Shown in pieces: positions 11,501-25,887 of a stretch of DNA of 64,000 bases. The notes beneath the pieces were generated by a model. The model was not told the origin of the DNA and made no database searches. It worked only from the letters and a program-made list of their open reading frames with translations. Source of the stretch: Anadara kagoshimensis (taxonomy: Eukaryota > Mollusca > Bivalvia > Arcoida > Arcidae); the NCBI GenBank assembly GCA_021292105.1, contig CM037874.1, positions 20,953,534 through 21,017,533 on the forward strand, given 5' to 3'. Position 1 is the first letter of the stretch, and each line of letters starts with the position of its first letter. A program made the position numbers and the translations under genes.

Positions 11501-14500
11501 ACGAGAGCTCAGAAGGTTCATACCCCCCTTTTGATATGTGATTTCGTAAGGACCTGCTACGTTTGAAGTGGCGTACACAGAGAAAATGCGTTTCCCCATC
11601 TAGGCCTTTTAACCACGAATAGATTGATCCAATTGCAACATTTGGTGAAAATTTCAAGAACCCTAGAGGGGTAGAACGGGTCTTACGAGAGCTCAGAAGG
11701 ACCATACCCCCTTTTGATATGTGATTTCGTAAGGACCTGCTACGTTTGAAGTGGCGTACACAGAGAAAATGCGTTTCCCCATCTAGGCCTTTTAACCACG
11801 GGTAGATCTATCCAATTGCAACATTTGGTGAAAATTTCAAGAACCCTAGAGGGGTAGAACAGGTCTTACGAGAGCTCAGAAGGTTCATACCCCCCTTTTG
11901 ATATGTGATTTCGTAAGGACCTGCTACGTTTGAAGTGGCGTACACAGAGAAAATGCGTTTCCCCATCTAGGCCTTTTAACCACGGGTAGATCTGTCCAAT
12001 TGCAACATTTGGTGAAAATTTCAAGAACCCTAGAGGGGTAGAACGGGTCTTACGAGAGCTCAGAAGGACCATACCCCCCTTTTGATATGTGATTTCGTAA
12101 GGACCTGCTACGTTTGAAGTGGCGTACACAGAGAAAATGCGTTTCCCCATCTAGGCCTTTTAACCACGAGTAGATCTATCCAATTGCAACATTTGGTGAA
12201 AATTTCAAAACCCTAGAGGGGTAGAACGGGTCTTACGAGAGCTCAGAAGGTTCATACCCCCCTTTTGATATGTGATTTCGTAAGGACCTGCTACGTTTGA
12301 AGTGGCGTACACAGAGAAAATGCGTTTCCCCATCTAGGCCTTTTAACCACGAGTAGATCTATCCAATTGCAACATTTGGTGAAAATTTCAAGAACCCTAG
12401 AGGGGTAGAACAGGTCTTACGAGAGCTCAGAAGGTTCATACCCCCCTTTTGATATGTGATTTCGTAAGGACCTGCTACGTTTGAAGTGGCGTACACAGAG
12501 AAGATGCGTTTCCCCATCTAGGCCTTTTAACCACGAGTAGATCTATCCAATTGCAACATTTGGTGAAAATTTCAAGAACCCTAGAGGGGTAGAACAGGTC
12601 TTACGAGAGCTCAGAAGGTTCATACCCCCTTTTGATATGTGATTTCGTAAGGACCTGCTACGTTTGAAGTGGCGTACACAGAGAAAATGCGTTTCCCCAT
12701 CTAGGCCTTTTAACCACGGGTAGATCTGTCCAATTGCAACATTTGGTGAAAATTTCAAGAACCCTAGAGGGGTAGAACGGGTCTTACGAGAGCTCAGAAG
12801 GACCATACCCCCTTTTTGATATGTGATTTCGTAAGGACCTGCTACGTTTGAAGTGGCGTACACAGAGAAAATGCGTTTCCCCATCTAGACCTTTTAACCA
12901 CGGGTAGATCTGTCCAATTGCAACATTTGGTGAAAATTTCAAGAACCCTAGAGGGGTAGAACGGGTCTTACGAGAGCTCAGAAGGACCATACCCCCCTTT
13001 TGATATGTGATTTCGTAAGGACCTGCTACGTTTGAAGTGGCGTACACAGAGAAAATGCGTTTCCCCATCTAGGCCTTTTAACCACGGGTAGATCTATCCA
13101 ATTGCAACATTTGGTGAAAATTCAAGAACCCTAGAGGGGTAGAACAGGTCTTACGAGAGCTCAGAAGGTTCATACCCCCCTTTTGATATGTGATTTCGTA
13201 AGGACCTGCTACGTTTGAAGTGGCGTACACAGAGAAAATGCGTTTCCCCATCTAGGCCTTTTAACCACGGGTAGATCTGTCCAATTGCAACATTTGGTGA
13301 AAATTTCAAGAACCATAGAGGGGTAGAACAGGTCTTACGAGAGCTCAGAAGGTTCATACCCCCCTTTTGATATGTGATTTCGTAAGGACCTGCTACGTTT
13401 GAAGTGGCGTACACAGAGAAAATGCGTTTCCCCATCTAGGCCTTTTAACCACGAGTAGATCTATCCAATTGCAACATTTGGTGAAAATTTCAAGAACCCT
13501 AGAGGGGTAGAACAGGTCTTACGAGAGCTCAGAAGGTTCATACCCCCCTTTTGATATGTGATTTCGTAAGGACCTGCTACGTTTGAAGTGGCGTACACAG
13601 AGAAAATGCGTTTCCCCATCTAGGCCTTTTAACACGGGTAGATCTGTCCAATTGCAACATTTGGTGAAAATTTCAAGAACCCTAGAGGGGTAGAACGGGT
13701 CTTACGAGAGCTCAGAAGGACCATACCCCCTTTTTGATATGTGATTTCGTAAGGACCTGCTACGTTTGAAGTGGCGTACACAGAGAAAATGCGTTTCCCC
13801 ATCTAGACCTTTTAACCACGGGTAGATCTGTCCAATTGCAACATTTGGTGAAAATTTCAAGAACCCTAGAGGGGTAGAACGGGTCTTACGAGAGCTCAGA
13901 AGGACCATACCCCCCTTTTGATATGTGATTTCGTAAGGACCTGCTACGTTTGAAGTGGCGTACACAGAGAAAATGCGTTTCCCCATCTAGGCCTTTTAAC
14001 CACGGGTAGATCTATCCAATTGCAACATTTGGTGAAAATTTCAAGAACCCTAGAGGGGTAGAACAGGTCTTACGAGAGCTCAGAAGGTTCATACCCCCCT
14101 TTTGATATGTGATTTCGTAAGGACCTGCTACGTTTGAAGTGGCGTACACAGAGAAAATGCGTTTCCCCATCTAGGCCTTTTAACCACGGGTAGATCTGTC
14201 CAATTGCAACATTTGGTGAAAATTTCAAGAACCCTAGAGGGGTAGAACGGGTCTTACGAGAGCTCAGAAGGACCATACCCCTTTTTGATATGTGATTTCG
14301 TAAGGACCTGCTACGTTTGAAGTGGCGTACACAGAGAAAATGCGTTTCCCCATCTAGACCTTTTAACCACGGGTAGATCTGTCCAATTGCAACATTTGGT
14401 GAAAATTTCAAGAACCCTAGAGGGGTAGAACGGGTCTTACGAGAGCTCAGAAGGACCATACCCCCTTTTGATATGTGATTTCGTAAGGACCTGCTACGTT

Positions 14501-16885
14501 TGAAGTGGCGTACACAGAGAAAATGCGTTTCCCCATCTAGGCCTTTTAACCACGGGTAGATCTATCCAATTGCAACATTTGGTGAAAATTTCAAGAACCC
14601 TAGAGGGGTAGAACAGGTCTTACGAGAGCTCAGAAGGTTCATACCCCCCTTTTGATATGTGATTTCGTAAGGACCTGCTACGTTTGAAGTGGCGTACACA
14701 GAGAAAATGCGTTTCCCCATCTAGGCCTTTTAACCACGGGTAGATCTGTCCAATTGCAACATTTGGTGAAAATTTCAAGAACCATAGAGGGGTAGAACAG
14801 GTCTTACGAGAGCTCAGAAGGTTCATACCCCCCTTTTGATATGTGATTTCGTAAGGACCTGCTACGTTTGAAGTGGCGTACACAGAGAAAATGCGTTTCC
14901 CCATCTAGGCCTTTTAACCACGAGTAGATCTATCCAATTGCAACATTTGGTGAAAATTTCAAGAACCCTAGAGGGGTAGAACAGGTCTTACGAGAGCTCA
15001 GAAGGTTCATACCCCCCTTTTGATATGTGATTTCGTAAGGACCTGCTACGTTTGAAGTGGCGTACACAGAGAAAATGCGTTTCCCCATCTAGGCCTTTTA
15101 ACCACGGGTAGATCTGTCCAATTGCAACATTTGGTGAAAATTTCAAGAACCCTAGAGGGGTAGAACGGGTCTTACGAGAGCTCAGAAGGACCATACCCCC
15201 TTTTTGATATGTGATTTCGTAAGGACCTGCTACGTTTGAAGTGGCGTACACAGAGAAAATGCGTTTCCCCATCTAGACCTTTTAACCACGGGTAGATCTG
15301 TCCAATTGCAACATTTGGTGAAAATTTCAAGAACCCTAGAGGGGTAGAACGGGTCTTACGAGAGCTCAGAAGGACCATACCCCCTTTTGATATGTGATTT
15401 CGTAAGGACCTGCTACGTTTGAAGTGGCGTACACAGAGAAAATGCGTTTCCCCATCTAGGCCTTTTAACCACGGGTAGATCTATCCAATTGCAACATTTG
15501 GTGAAAATTTCAAGAACCCTAGAGGGGTAGAACAGGTCTTACGAGAGCTCAGAAGGTTCATACCCCCCTTTTGATATGTGATTTCGTAAGGACCTGCTAC
15601 GTTTGAAGTGGCGTACACAGAGAAAATGCGTTTCCCCATCTAGGCCTTTTAACCACGGGTAGATCTGTCCAATTGCAACATTTGGTGAAAATTTCAAGAA
15701 CCATAGAGGGGTAGAACGGGTCTTACGAGAGCTCAGAAGGACCATACCCCCCTTTTGATATGTGATTTCGTAAGGACCTGCTACGTTTGAAGTGGCGTAC
15801 ACAGAGAAAATGCGTTTCCCCATCTAGGCCTTTTAACCACGGGTAGATCTGTCCAATTGCAACATTTGGTGAAAATTTCAAGAACCATAGAGGGGTAGAA
15901 CGGGTCTTACGAGAGCTCAGAAGGACCATACCCCCTTTTGATATGTGATTTCGTAAGGACCTGCTACGTTTGAAGTGGCGTACACAGAGAAAATGCGTTT
16001 CCCCATCTAGACCTTTTAACCACGGGTAGATCTATCCAATTGCAACATTTGGTGAAAATTTCAAGAACCCTAGAGGGGTAGAACGGGTCTTACGAGAGCT
16101 CAGAAGGACCATACCCCCCTTTTGATATGTGATTTCGTAAGGACCTGCTACGTTTGAAGTGGCGTACACAGAGAAAATGCGTTTCCCCATCTAGGCCTTT
16201 TAACCACGGGTAGATCTATCCAATTGCAACATTTGGTGAAAATTTCAAGAACCCTAGAGGGGTAGAACAGGTCTTACGAGAGCTCAGAAGGTTCATACCC
16301 CCCTTTTGATATGTGATTTCGTAAGGACCTGCTACGTTTGAAGTGGCGTACACAGAGAAAATGCGTTTCCCCATCTAGGCCTTTTAACCACGGGTAGATC
16401 TGTCCAATTGCAACATTTGGTGAAAATTTCAAGAACCATAGAGGGGTAGAACGGGTCTTACGAGAGCTCAGAAGGACCATACCCCCCTTTTGATATGTGA
16501 TTTCGTAAGGACCTGCTACGTTTGAAGTGGCGTACACAGAGAAAATGCGTTTCCCCATCTAGGCCTTTTAACCACGGGTAGATCTGTCCAATTGCAACAT
16601 TTGGTGAAAATTTCAAGAACCATAGAGGGGTAGAACGGGTCTTACGAGAGCTCAGAAGGACCATACCCCCCTTTTGATATGTGATTTCGTAAGGACCTGC
16701 TACGTTTGAAGTGGCGTACACAGAGAAAATGCGTTTCCCATCTAGACCTTTTAACCACGGTAGATCTATCCAATTGCAACATTTGGTGAAAATTTCAAGA
16801 ACCCTAGAGGGGTAGAACGGGTCTTACGAGAGCTCAGAAGGACCATACCCCCCTTTTGATATGTGATTTCGTAAGGACCTGCTAC
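5536..16885 (-). repeat. 184-bp satellite array, left (about 62 monomers)
   Basis: Monomer landmarks are CGTTTCCCCATCTAGGCC, AGATCTATCCAATTGC, CCCTAGAGGGGTAGAAC and GATATGTGATTTCGTAAGG. Marker-to-marker spacing is 184 bp. Variant classes alternate at the AGATCTATCC site (AGATCTGTCC, GAATAGATTGATCC, GAGTAGATC, GCGTAGATC), and this exposes higher-order structure. The series of about eight monomers beginning near 5,931 recurs in the same order near 8,690, an offset of about 2,760 bp (15 monomers). A rarer ACCATAGAGG variant at 13,311 recurs at 14,780 (8 monomers). 184 is not a multiple of 3, so the 94-residue open frames on the minus strand are by-products and not genes. Confidence 0.95.
10440..11300. 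other. indel-rich stretch of the satellite array
   Basis: Monomers here carry many single-base losses, mostly in homopolymers (CGTAGGACC for CGTAAGGACC, GCGTTCCCC, GGTGAAATTTC, GAAGTGCGTAC). Monomers on both sides are nearly clean. This looks more like uncorrected consensus error than biology. Confidence 0.6.
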
Positions 16886-18850
16886 ATTTTGGAACCCTAC
16901 ATATAAATAAGGTCCAATTTTTGGTGTTTAAAAAGCTCGTTTTAAATACTACAAAATATGGGGGAAAATAACAACCCTTAACAGCTCGTTTTGGAGATAA
17001 ATTACGTACCGTCTAAGGTACAAAACAGCACTATTAACATGTCGCATGAGACTACCGGGGTCATTATGAGCTGGCCATAGATTCGTACACACACAACACA
17101 ATTTACCGCTGTTTATATATTCAAGTACGATAGCACTACATCTTCCTTTCTAATTTTTTTTATTTAATCATCATTTTCTGGTTGTTAGGGCAACAAGTCG
17201 TTGCTATGGCAATTTTCTTGATTATTTTTTAAGTTTAGACCGTGGACGAAAATACGAAACTGTTGTATGATAAGTGGCGTACATGGAGTAAAATAAGCCC
17301 TCGGTCTTTAGGCTTGTTAGGTAATCATATTACTACGCGAATATTACAGTATTTCAAACGTAATTGCCTTTCTAAATGAAATATAATGCCCCTTTTTCCA
17401 TTCATTTGTAATTTTAACTTTTTTTAAAAAAATCTTTGTACGAAGCACATGGCCGCATATTGTGTTACGCACTATTTGGGTCCCTTGCACAGAATTACCT
17501 AAAACTGGAGCGCACGGAATATAATCATATTAAAAACCAAACTTTGGTTTGCCATTATTCTTAGCCTACACGTTTTGAGGACTTTCTTCGGGGGTCTTTG
17601 TATGGAGTAAATCTAAAAGCTATTTATGAGAAATAAGCAACGTATGTAAAGAATGTTTTGTATTTTGCATCAGTGAAATAGTATTCCAAGGAATACTAAT
17701 TCACTGAATTTTCTTGTTACGTTTCTTTTTCTTTTTTTTTTTTTTCACAAAAAAATCATATGACTTTTGGTCATTAAGATGATGCGATATTTGACGTTTT
17801 AAGGATCTGAAACTTGTAATTTGTTCAGAATGAAAGGTCAAGATCATGACTTAATTTATAACTCCGTGTTTTGTTTGATTTTACATATTTGATATACATT
17901 TGTCTATAACTTTTTATGTTTAGAAGCAATGATTTTCAACACGGAGACAAAGTCAAACTCGACAATTAAAACTGTATTGTTGATAAACTTTTAAAACTTT
18001 ATGTGAGCTTAGGCCATTTTCATGTTTTCATAGCATGGCATTCAAAACGGAGTAAATGTCAAAGCTCTGGATTAGTTTTGAAATTGTGAGCTTTTTCCTC
18101 TATATTTGTTACATTTCATTTTTGAGTTTTTACTTACACTGCTCTTTTACCATTGATCTAAGTTTAAAAGCCAAGGTACTGACCTCATTTGAAAATTAAT
18201 CCTTAAAATGCTAAATCTAGACTATATTTTTTGCAATGCTCTTCATAATCATAATAGAGTTTTATATCTTTATGAGTTATAATTATGAATATATTTGAAG
18301 CCGAGTTTAATTTAGATTTTAATTTTTGTATTTTTAAATAGACATTTTTGGTCATGTGTAATGTGTAATTTCATGACTAAGATATTGATTTTGTTTGCAT
18401 ATATATATATTGGAAAAGCCGAGACTTCGAAGCTTTTTGGTAAATTTTAAAGAAGTAAGCTAATGGAATTTAGTCGAGTTTGCAACTAAGCATATGATAC
18501 ACGCCAGGATGGATGACGCATTGCAAAAAATGAGGTTAAAGGTCACTGAATGGAAAAATATTAAATCATATTCTGGACATAATGTGCCCTTATCTTGCAA
18601 AAAACAGTTTAACTTTTATTTGCAATAATTTTGAGATAAATAGAACATATTGTATAGTGATGACTGTTTTTATAATTGCATGACGTTAAATCAACAAAAT
18701 TTTAAGATAAATTTTGCCAAAATTTTGTCCAAATACATGTAGAATAATTAATTTTTTAAACATAAATTGTGATGTCGTAAAAAATCATATCCACCAAGTT
18801 TACTATGCCAGTCTGCAAAACATATAGAAATGAATCAAAGTACTGAGAGT
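16886..18850. other. AT-rich interior of the giant element, left of the CACTA element
   Basis: Starts where the satellite breaks off after GACCTGCTACATTTTGG. No coding region, satellite or terminal repeat is seen on either strand. Confidence 0.6.
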
Positions 18851-18853
18851 ACT

Positions 18854-19296
18854 CACTAGAAGGGGGTTTTACCGGAATAATTGCGAAATTCCGGAATAGT
18901 TAGACTCTTTCCGTAATGTTTGGAAAAATCCGGAATCTTAAGACAAAAATCCGGAATAATAAGTCAAAATCCGAAATATTTGGGCAAAATCCGGAATAAT
19001 CAGACAAAATCCGTAATTATCGGTCAAAATCCGGAATAATTGGGCTATATTTTTTACGGTAAATTTTCCGGAATCTAAAGATTCCGGATTTTGTCTGATT
19101 ATTCCGGATTTTGTCTAATTATTTCGGATTTTGCCTAATTATTTCGGATTTTGACTAATTATTCCGGAAAATGTCCAATTATTACGGTAAAGTATTTTAA
19201 AAAATTTAAATTTTCAATTCGCGCCATTTTGTCTTATTTCGCCGACGTGCAAATAGCCACACTTTCAATGAGCATGTGTAAGGGGGAAAAATACCT
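18854..19296 (+). repeat. CACTA terminal region, left (443 bp)
   Basis: Matches 28,293-28,735 in reverse complement with scattered differences. Within it the iterons run as CCGGAATAAT up to a pivot at 19,068-19,087 (CCGGAATCT, AA, AGATTCCGG) and then as ATTATTCCGG. The terminal region is therefore itself close to palindromic. Confidence 0.85.
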
Positions 19297-20180
19297 TACA
19301 AATACTTGTAATAAATGTTCCGCCCTCGATCAGCCGCCATTTTTAATTTGCCTGTATGGTGTTCACCGTGCCGATGTATTTATTTCATTAAGTTTTCTAA
19401 ACTACGGTAAATAAAATATCAGAAATTTATTTATAAATAAATATGTCCTTTGTAAATAGGAAGAATTTAAATGTTTATTATACTTCCACGAACAAAAATA
19501 CAGTAGACTTATATCGAGTGTAGATGATTTCAAAATAATGTACATTGAATGGGAATGTAATGTAATGGTTTATTTTATCCATATGGAATATTTTCATAGG
19601 ATAATATTTTCTTTGATCCATGGCTAATATTTTACAGGTAAATATTGTTCATATACAATATTGTAAGGATAAGCCATGGCATTTATTTCGCCGGATAGAT
19701 TTTGCCATGCAAGTATATCCTCGCGGACACATTTTCACCCAGATAAAATTATCGATTACGTAACCACTTGGCTGTGATGACTTTTTATTTTCTTAATACC
19801 CTGTATGAACCTTGAACGCTTGATTTACACCATCCCGCGGATACTCCAAACCCCATAATTTCTGACTTGCTATGGTAGATATATATGCTGTATAATTAAA
19901 TATAGTTATTAATTTACCATGTTTCACAGTTCAATTGTTATGCAATGTTCGTTCACGTGTCCTCTTATATAATTAGTTAAGATACATAATTATGTAACTA
20001 TATCACATATAATGGGGATAACAATAAATGATTATGATGACATTAAAATACAGGTAAATTATAGGTAAAATTACGGGTAAAACACCCTTGAATAGGCCCC
20101 TTAATCCCCATCTCTCATGAGGTTAGGCATTTGGGGACATGTGATTAATTATACTAATTACTTTTTTAAATGTTAACGAC

Positions 20181-20871
20181 TTGAAATCTAACTCTGGTAA
20201 TAAATCCTACGCTGAAGTCACGCGATCGCCCATCACTCCTGCTAATAAGGGCGAAATGGCTGCCGAAACACCCGTATGTTCTACCTCTATAGCATCGGTA
20301 AATCTTAACTGGAATGACAGTTCTGTCAGTGATGATGAACCACAGGACGCGATATTGACAGTTGAGGACAGCATACAAAGAGATACCACGTCAAGTTATA
20401 GTCAGAGAATAGAAAGTAATCAAAGAAGTACGTAAACAAGTTTCCATTGAGGAAAATGCTGTTCACCAAATGGCAATTAGAGTAAGTCCTTCTGGAACGC
20501 GAAGTGTTACGCACACACACAATAGTGACAAACCAATAAGTGCTTCATTCAACCCCGAAGTAAATGCAGACAATGAACCCGACATTTTTGTTGGCATTAG
20601 GCGGGACAAAGTTGCGAAATATTACGTCACAAATATTGGATCCGAATCAACCAGAACGGGTATATCAAGATTCCTGCAAAGAAACGGTGTCTATGTGACA
20701 CATATTCGACTTTTCAAACCTAAGCGGGGTAAAATTTCTGCAAAGATAAACGTGCGAGCGGAACATGGTAGAATGCTGGAGTCTCGCTATTTCTGGCCGG
20801 ATGAAATTATATGCCGTCCATGGTACTCCAACACTCAATGGCAACGGCATCTTGAACAAGAACAGTGGTGA
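20181..20871 (+). pseudogene. LINE ORF1, frameshifted
   Basis: The N-terminal part (20,181-20,435) is polar and low complexity. After a frame change, 20,470-20,871 encodes a conserved basic C-terminal block with FVGIRRDKVAKYYVTNIG, then LFKPKRGKISAKINV and FWPDEIICRPW. I recall blocks like this from ORF1 proteins of invertebrate LINEs, where ORF1 binds the element RNA. No zinc knuckle is seen. ORF2 starts 45 bases after the stop. Confidence 0.65.
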
Positions 20872-20916
20872 ACGATATCAAGTTAATTAATATAGTGTTT
20901 GAAATAATAATTAACA

Positions 20917-23900
20917 ATGGGTCTTGTTGCAAACTTTTTGATGTTATCGTTGTTAACTTGGAATGTTAGAGGGGTTATCTCCTCTTCTCTTTGCTTAGCT
21001 CAGATACTTACAAAATATGATATTGATATAGCTTTTCTAAGTGAGCATAAGCTAAGAGAAGAAACGAAAATATTTTTAGATAGTATTGACACTAATTATA
21101 GTAATGTTGTTCATATAGACAATACAGGTAGCACTGGGCACGGTAAAGCCGGGGTAGCGATTTTATACAAAAAGTCGCTTGAATTCAGCATTGTCGAGAT
21201 AACAGAAACTTATTCTAACCGTATTGTAGGTATTGAACTCAAATCGAAGTGTAGCGGTTCAGTGTTCATGTTCAGTGTCTATCTTCCATCGAAAACTCTA
21301 TAGACCTATATAGACAAGAGTTAGATAAGGTTAATGATATTTACCAGTACTACAGTCAGTTTGGTAAAGTAATCATAGCTGGGGATTTTAATGCTAGTTG
21401 TAAAGAGTCAGATTACAACAAAACCAACAGGTATAAGTCAAATGAACTCATTAAATTTATTTTAAACAATGACATTGTACCAATAAATCTTAGTACACAT
21501 TCTAAGGGCCCAACTTACACATTTGTTAGGAATGAAACCCTACTAGATTACATTATGGCAGATTCTGTAATTGCAGCTCAGGCTCAGTGTGAGATCATTG
21601 CTGAGGGCACTCTCAGTAGTACATCAGACCATTTACCTATACTTACTAAGATTGACATAGATAGTAGTATCAACATCAATCACTTATTAAATGCATCATC
21701 GGCTAATGTAGCATGGCATAAAGCAAAAGCTGAACATTTAGAGTCATATAGAAACAAGCTTGATTCTTTACTGAATGGTATAGATTTGTCAAATATAACT
21801 TCTGAAAGTGCCATTGATAACATTGTGAATACATTAACTTATATATTGTATCAGTGTTCCATTGAAACTATTCCACTATCTAGATACAATCCTTATACTA
21901 AGCCATATTGGAATGAAGAAGTTAAAGCTTCTCATCTCTATGAGCGAGAGATGCGCAAAATATGGTGTGGCGAAGGTAGACCCAGAGGCGTCCAACATAA
22001 CTCGTTTAAGAATTATAAGCAAGCTAAACGTCAGTTCCGTATTGCTCTAGACAAAGCGGCCGAGGAATATTACAGTACATATACAAGGACATCGAGGAAG
22101 CTGCTGATGTTGATATACGTTTATTCTGGAAATTGGTGAAGAAGCTGCAGCCCAGACAGAAGAAAATATATCCAGAAATTATATACAATGATTTACACTG
22201 TAATGATCCTGAGAGTATTGCAAAAGCGTTTGCTGAATTTTATAGGGCTATATATAACCTAAGGAGGACAGCAGTTATAATATACAGTTTAAACGTAATG
22301 TTGAATCACAGTTTTATGATATTCTGGGTGATTGTAAGTGGAATCAGGACATTTTGATAGGTGGTCCAATCAGACTTGCTGAAGTGAGTAACCATATTAC
22401 TCAATTGAAACTCCGAAAGGCTCCAGGTCACGATCTTGTCCAGAGTGAGCATTTAAAATATGGAAGTAATGTGCTGCATGATCTTGTTGCAAAGCTATTC
22501 AATATTGTTGTTGAGACTGGTTATATTCCTAAAGCATGGCGCAAGGGACTAATTGTCCAATTCATAAAGGCGGTAATAAGCCTAAAACGGCACCTGAAAA
22601 TTATAGACCTGTTATGTTACTTCCAACGTTTCAGAAACTCTTTGAGAGAATACTTATGTCTAGAATCAAAATGCTTGACTTCTTTAAAAACTTTCCTGAG
22701 TGCCAACAGCAAGGATTTCAGTCTGGTCTGAGCTGCATAACAGCATCATTTAATTTACAGGAAACTATATATAGTAATTTAGAGCTACGTAGCAAAGTTT
22801 TTGTTGCCTTTCTGGATATACAGAAAGCCTTTGACACTGTATGGCGTGAGGGCTTAATGGTTAAACTATATCATTTAGGTATAAACGGTAAACTGTGGTA
22901 CTTGTTACATCATGTCATGATGATACAGTAAGTTCCGTTGTAGTAAATTCTGTACAATCTGCTTGGTTTCCTGTTGCTCAAGGTGTAAGACAAGGAGGAG
23001 TATTATCTACCTTTTTGTACCTTGTCTTCATTAATGACTTACTTATACATACTAAGCCAGTGTAATATAGGTGCAAAAATAAATGATGTTGTGGCCTCAA
23101 ACCCATGCTTTGCAGATGATCTAGCCTTGATAAGTACATCCCCTTGTCATTTGCAAAGTATGCTTAATATTGCTTATAAGTATGCATGTGAATGGCGTTT
23201 TACATTCAATGCCAATAAATCTAGTGTTTTAGCATATGGCATGGATAGCTTGGCAAATGAGTCAGACAGTTTATTGTTTAAACTCGGAAATGTACAGATA
23301 CCACACGCAGAAAGTTGTGTACACCTAGGAATAGAACTGAATACTTCTTTAAACTCCACTGATCGTACTCGCAATAGAATTGACAAAGGCAGAAAATCAT
23401 TTTTCGGCATAGTTGGGTTTTCAGGATGTAACATTAACCCTTTAGTTATGGTTAAACTTTATAAATCAGTGGTTATTCCGATTGTGTTATATGGGTGTGA
23501 ACTATGGAATTTTTTACGGAATTCTGAATTAAAGGTTGTGAATAGATTTCAACATTTTGTGTGTAAAAATATTCAAGGTTTCCCGGTGCTGACTAGGTCA
23601 GATATATGTGAATCTATGTTAGGTTTATACAAGTTAACAGTCGAGATTGACAGAAGAAAACTTATTTTCTTGGAAAAGTTGTGTAATATGAACTGTCATA
23701 ATTTAACAAAACAAATATTTATTTATAGACTGTATTCGTATTTAGCAGATCCATCAAGGAAACAATATGGTTTTATTCCAGATATTTGGATTCTACTTAG
23801 AAAATACTCACTGACCACTTATATCTTAGACTTTCTTGGTAATAATGTTTTCCCTAGTCATCACGTCTGGAAAAGTATAGTGAGAGATTCGGTTCACCGG

Positions 23901-24372
23901 ACAGAGCTATTAATTGGATTAACAGAACAAGCAGAGATTCGGATTTTAATATGTTTTTAGATATAGCAGCAAATAATTTTCCATTTCTAATTTGGACTAT
24001 TCCTGTAACACGCCAAGATCTCAATATCCATAAATTCATCGCTAAACTTTGGGCTACTCCAATATCAAAAACAAAAAACCTGTGTCAATTATGTGGTTAT
24101 GACTTTATGATGTTTTTCAACATGCCAGTTGCTCATGTGCATCCTTGCTATTGATTAGGGACGAATTCTGGACTTTAGTTACAGACAGATTTGGTGTACA
24201 ATTGAATATAGAACTCAACGGATTGGATACCACTGAACAATACAGAATATTACTAGGAAAACCTTTGAAGTGTTTAACAGGCAATGAATGGAAGCTATTT
24301 CTGCAGCTATCGTTTCGATACATCCATAAATCAGCAGCTTTTTACAACAGACTAATATATCTTAACGCTTAG
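20917..24372 (+). pseudogene. LINE ORF2 (endonuclease-reverse transcriptase), broken
   Basis: Endonuclease motifs: LTWNVRG near the N-terminus, FLSEHKL, AGDFNAS (from about 21,384) and SSTSDHLP (about 21,620). RT motifs: KLRKAPGHD (about 22,400), ENYRPVMLLP, VAFLDIQKAFDTVW, GVRQGGVLSTFLY and FADD (about 23,110), the last replacing YADD. Frame changes occur near 21,300, 22,090, 22,260-22,350, 22,560, 22,930, 23,030-23,070 and beyond 23,940, so it cannot make an active protein. The region after the RT has LYGCELWNFL, common downstream of the RT in this LINE group. No RNase H domain is recognised. Confidence 0.8.
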
Positions 24373-24580
24373 GACACTGGATCATTTGCCAAGCTATCCA
24401 TCCTATGTCAGTTATTAATTAAGAATTATTGACACAACTGTACTATGTATATACGTTATGTGTTATAATTTAATTAGTTTACAGTGATATTGTAGTCACT
24501 TTGTACATATTATTATTGCTCATGTTAGTTAATGTTATAATCTCTTTAAGAGGAAATAAAGTAATGATGATGATGATGAT

Positions 24581-25819
24581 CACAGATCATGCAGCAGGCG
24601 TGTTCATCGTTAAATTTAGTTTCTTGCTTTCCAGAACGGATGCTTCGTCGGTTAGATCACAATTACTGGCACTAGTGGTTGACGTCATTACATAACCATC
24701 TACTACTTTCCCGGTAAAAACGATAAATTACACATGTACTAATACAAATGTTGCTGCTAATATATAAACAAGGAATGCGCGTTGTCAAAAGATGAAAATA
24801 TGGTAACATATAACACTGTGCACATCGCAGATGGGATCAACCTTGCTTTGAACGCCAATATAAAACCAACACTGTATTAAATGTTGTAGATGGAACCGAT
24901 ATGATAATTTTTTTTTTTTCACACGAAAATCCAAAAGAGCGACCGGTCATAAATTAATGATTGTAAAGTAACGCTCCGACTGATGATTAAATGTGTTATG
25001 ATCATGGCCCTCTTCTACGATTATAAAACCTTGCAGTATTGACAAATTTTATAAACGTTCGTTTGTGGAAAAAAATTTCGATTGACAAAATCTCTCTCTC
25101 TCTCTCTATATATATATATACTAAAATCAGGTCAGGAAATACATTTTTATTAGATCCAAGGATCTTCACATGAAGACGATAGTGACTAGTTTTACTTGAT
25201 GAAATGGTGGTTTATTTATTTATTTATTTAAATACAAATTTATGAACCGCGAAGTCATAAAATAAGAAATATTAAATCATGACAGTTTAAAACTGATGTG
25301 TGTAATTTAAAGATGCTGTAGTCTTCTCTCCATCACTAACCCCCTCTCCCTCTATAATATTTATTTATTTATTTCAATTCAAAGATACAGTAGTATTCTC
25401 TCCGTCAATAACCCCCTCTCTATTTATTTATTTATTTATTTGAATACACACGGGTATTTAATGGTAAAAGTTGTCATATCATGCATATTACTACTATTGG
25501 GAACAGAGATTGGGAAGAAGATTACCTCGGTAAGTTTCCATTCAAATAAATCTAGGTAATTAACGAGATTAACACCATACCGGTAAATTTGTCACGTGGA
25601 CTATACCATTCGTCTGCCACGGTTAAAGGGTTTTGAATTTGCTTCCGTTATCAATAGTTACGTAAGTTGTTGGTGAAGTATGCCGATGGTAATTAATTAG
25701 TAACCGTGATATGTTTATTATACTTAATTTACACCTTCCTAATTTTAACGACTAGTAGTCAAATTGTCACTATTGAAATTATTAATTGTTTGAATCCCGG
25801 ACCTGTGTTTGATTGATCA

Positions 25820-25887
<68 letters not shown>

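Larger units (their letters stand above)
20170..24580 (+). mobile_element. APE-type LINE, decayed, inside the CACTA element
   Basis: Order is ORF1, apurinic endonuclease, reverse transcriptase, C-terminal domain, then a 3' tail of ATG/TGA trinucleotide repeats at 24,563-24,580 preceded by AGGAAATAAAGTA. A short-tandem-repeat tail in place of poly(A) fits the CR1/Jockey/I side of non-LTR elements. The 5' boundary is uncertain because the 5' leader is not recognisable. Confidence 0.85.

Noticed and set aside
5823-16721. About 25 open frames of 68-155 residues on the minus strand, with matching ones on the plus strand at 33,307-38,184, all variants of one peptide
   Set aside because: They follow the 184-bp satellite. 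The period is not a multiple of 3, each frame runs about 1.5 monomers before stopping, and longer versions appear only where a monomer has lost a base.
17180-17225. Short hairpin near GTTGTTAGGGCAACAAG
   Set aside because: The arms are too short and no flanking duplication or second copy was found in the window.
19151-19414. 87-residue frame and its partner at 28,155-28,439 on the minus strand
   Set aside because: They are the two inverted ends of the CACTA element read in frame, not a gene.
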